The notes below the pieces were generated by a model, which was given only the letters and a program-made list of their open reading frames with translations, was not told where the DNA came from and ran no database searches. Both the position numbers and the translations under genes were made by a program. DNA of 64,000 bases from an uncultured Litoreibacter sp. (lineage in GTDB: Bacteria; Pseudomonadota; Alphaproteobacteria; Rhodobacterales; Rhodobacteraceae): the NCBI GenBank assembly GCA_938030665.1, contig CALHHY010000026.1:26834-90833 (forward strand), written 5' to 3'. This document shows, piece by piece, positions 63,300-64,000 of the stretch. Within the stretch, counting starts at the first letter, position 1. Every line of letters begins with the position of its first letter.

Positions 63300-64000
63300 T
63301 TACGATGTGATTTTCCAAGGCAGAAGATCGTCGACATGGTTGATCTTGTAATCCGGGATGCGGGCGAGCGTATCAGCCAGCCATGCCTGGGGATCGACGC
63401 CATTCAGTTTTGCTGTTTCAATCAAGGTATAAGCGATTGCAGCGGCGCGGCCGCCGGTCTGTGATCCAACGAACAGATAGTTTTTGCGCCCGATTGCGAC
63501 GGATCGCATCGCGCGTTCGGCGGTATTGTTGTCCAATTCCAGGTTTCCGTGGTCGAGGTATGGCCTGAGCCGCGCCATGCGCGTCAGAGCATAGCGGATC
63601 GCTCCCGCCAGCGGCGATTTCCCCGAGATACTGGGCAGTTGGGTATGCAGCCATGTTTCCAGATCATCGAAGATCGGCCTTGCCTGTGCTCGCCTGATCT
63701 CGACCCGTCTTTCCGGAGGTGATCCACGGGCCTCTTTCTCGACCGCATAACGCTGTGCGATGCGCTTGATGGCCTCTTCGGCGATGGCAGAACCTTGAGC
63801 GCGATGAACATCCACAAATTTGCGCCTGACATGGGCCATGCAGGCCACCTCGCAGATATCGCCGGAGCGATAGAGGTCTTCAAACCCGGCATATCCGTCC
63901 GCATGCATCCAGCCTTGATACTTTGCCAGATGATCCTTGGGGTGCTGCCCTTTGCGGTCTGGCGAGAACTGATACCAACTGGCGGGTGGCACGGCGCTGC
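63300..64000 (-). CDS. IS66-family transposase TnpC, 3' part (runs off window)
   Basis: The visible 233 or so residues are the C-terminal half of IS66 TnpC: WYQFSPDRKG, HADGYAGFEDLYR, the MAHVRRKFVDVH block, then LELDNNTAERAMRSVAIGRK and the IS66_C tail VDPQAWLADTLARIPDYKIN. Conserved Asp (ADGYAGF) and Glu (TAERAMR) of the catalytic set are present. The frame is open through the right edge, so this copy could be intact. Its terminal inverted repeat appears at 63278-63289, just after the stop. Confidence 0.92.
   Translation of the reverse strand, partial: SAVPPASWYQFSPDRKGQHPKDHLAKYQGWMHADGYAGFEDLYRSGDICEVACMAHVRRKFVDVHRAQGSAIAEEAIKRIAQRYAVEKEARGSPPERRVEIRRAQARPIFDDLETWLHTQLPSISGKSPLAGAIRYALTRMARLRPYLDHGNLELDNNTAERAMRSVAIGRKNYLFVGSQTGGRAAAIAYTLIETAKLNGVDPQAWLADTLARIPDYKINHVDDLLPWKITS

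Larger units (their letters stand above)
62020..64000. mobile_element. Nested, degraded IS66 and IS3 elements
   Basis: This 2-kb end of the window consists of insertion-sequence pieces: an IS66 TnpC N-terminal remnant, an IS66 TnpC C-terminal remnant, an IS3-family transposase 3' part, an IS66 TnpA 5' part and a second IS66 TnpC running off the edge. Candidate IS66 ends GTATCCGTCCGG (reverse strand, 63204-63215) and GTATGCGTCCGG (63278-63289) face each other across 62 bp. The region between the first two remnants (62194-62440) carries nothing recognisable. Confidence 0.85.

Overview
The window is high-GC DNA from the chromosome of an alphaproteobacterium, almost certainly a marine Rhodobacterales/Roseobacter-group species. 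The evidence is the housekeeping set (dapB, rbfA, truB, rpsO, pnp), the DUF3035 (BamF-type) lipoprotein beside lspA and purH, and the many proteins with RTX, Hint and VPLPA-CTERM signatures. No rRNA, complete tRNA, CRISPR array or phage module was seen.

Layout. 0-12 kb is a mostly leftward housekeeping block: rmuC-like (5' end only), mutL, an M16 protease pair, bamF, lspA, purH, a heparinase-type protein, an RsmB-type methyltransferase and dapB. 12-20 kb holds rbfA-truB, rpsO and pnp on the + strand, with a membrane protein, a DUF1643 protein, an RTX protein and a DUF3179 protein between them. 20-28.5 kb is mixed metabolism and envelope: SDR, RluA-type synthase, Hint protein, ALDH, 1-Cys peroxiredoxin, a pyruvyltransferase/GT25 pair, an L,D-transpeptidase and a spondin-domain VPLPA-CTERM protein.

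28.5-42 kb is the accessory core. It has a stand-alone DUF4157 (eCIS-core-like) protein with HExxH, two orphan NarL/LuxR response regulators, a 1856-residue G8/beta-helix/C-type-lectin surface protein, and a compact leftward four-gene operon. That operon encodes an uncharacterised protein, a 690-aa dynamin-like GTPase, a second 371-aa dynamin-type GTPase and a Roadblock/LC7 protein. It is the best candidate for an undescribed system: two membrane-remodelling-type GTPases with a MglB-like partner and possibly a second one.

42-53.4 kb is a surface-polysaccharide region: rfbC-rfbB-rfbD-rfbA for dTDP-L-rhamnose, a GT2, a sulfotransferase-like protein, an RgpF-like protein, a methyltransferase and UDP-glucose dehydrogenase, with a serralysin-type RTX protease among them. 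53.6-57 kb encodes an ExeM/NucH-type RTX nuclease. 57-61.9 kb is a leftward operon with a formate dehydrogenase cytochrome b subunit, a WD40-cytochrome c protein, a 41-aa membrane peptide and a tungstate ABC transporter (tupBCA). This points to a tungsten-dependent formate dehydrogenase whose catalytic genes are not visible. 62-64 kb is a nest of broken IS66 and IS3 elements directly upstream of that operon.

Functionally the accessory half is about the cell surface and the extracellular space: rhamnose- and uronate-type polysaccharide, a giant adhesin-like protein, a secreted protease and a nuclease. The dynamin/Roadblock operon sits between the giant surface protein and the polysaccharide genes. 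All functions are read from sequence motifs; no database search was run.
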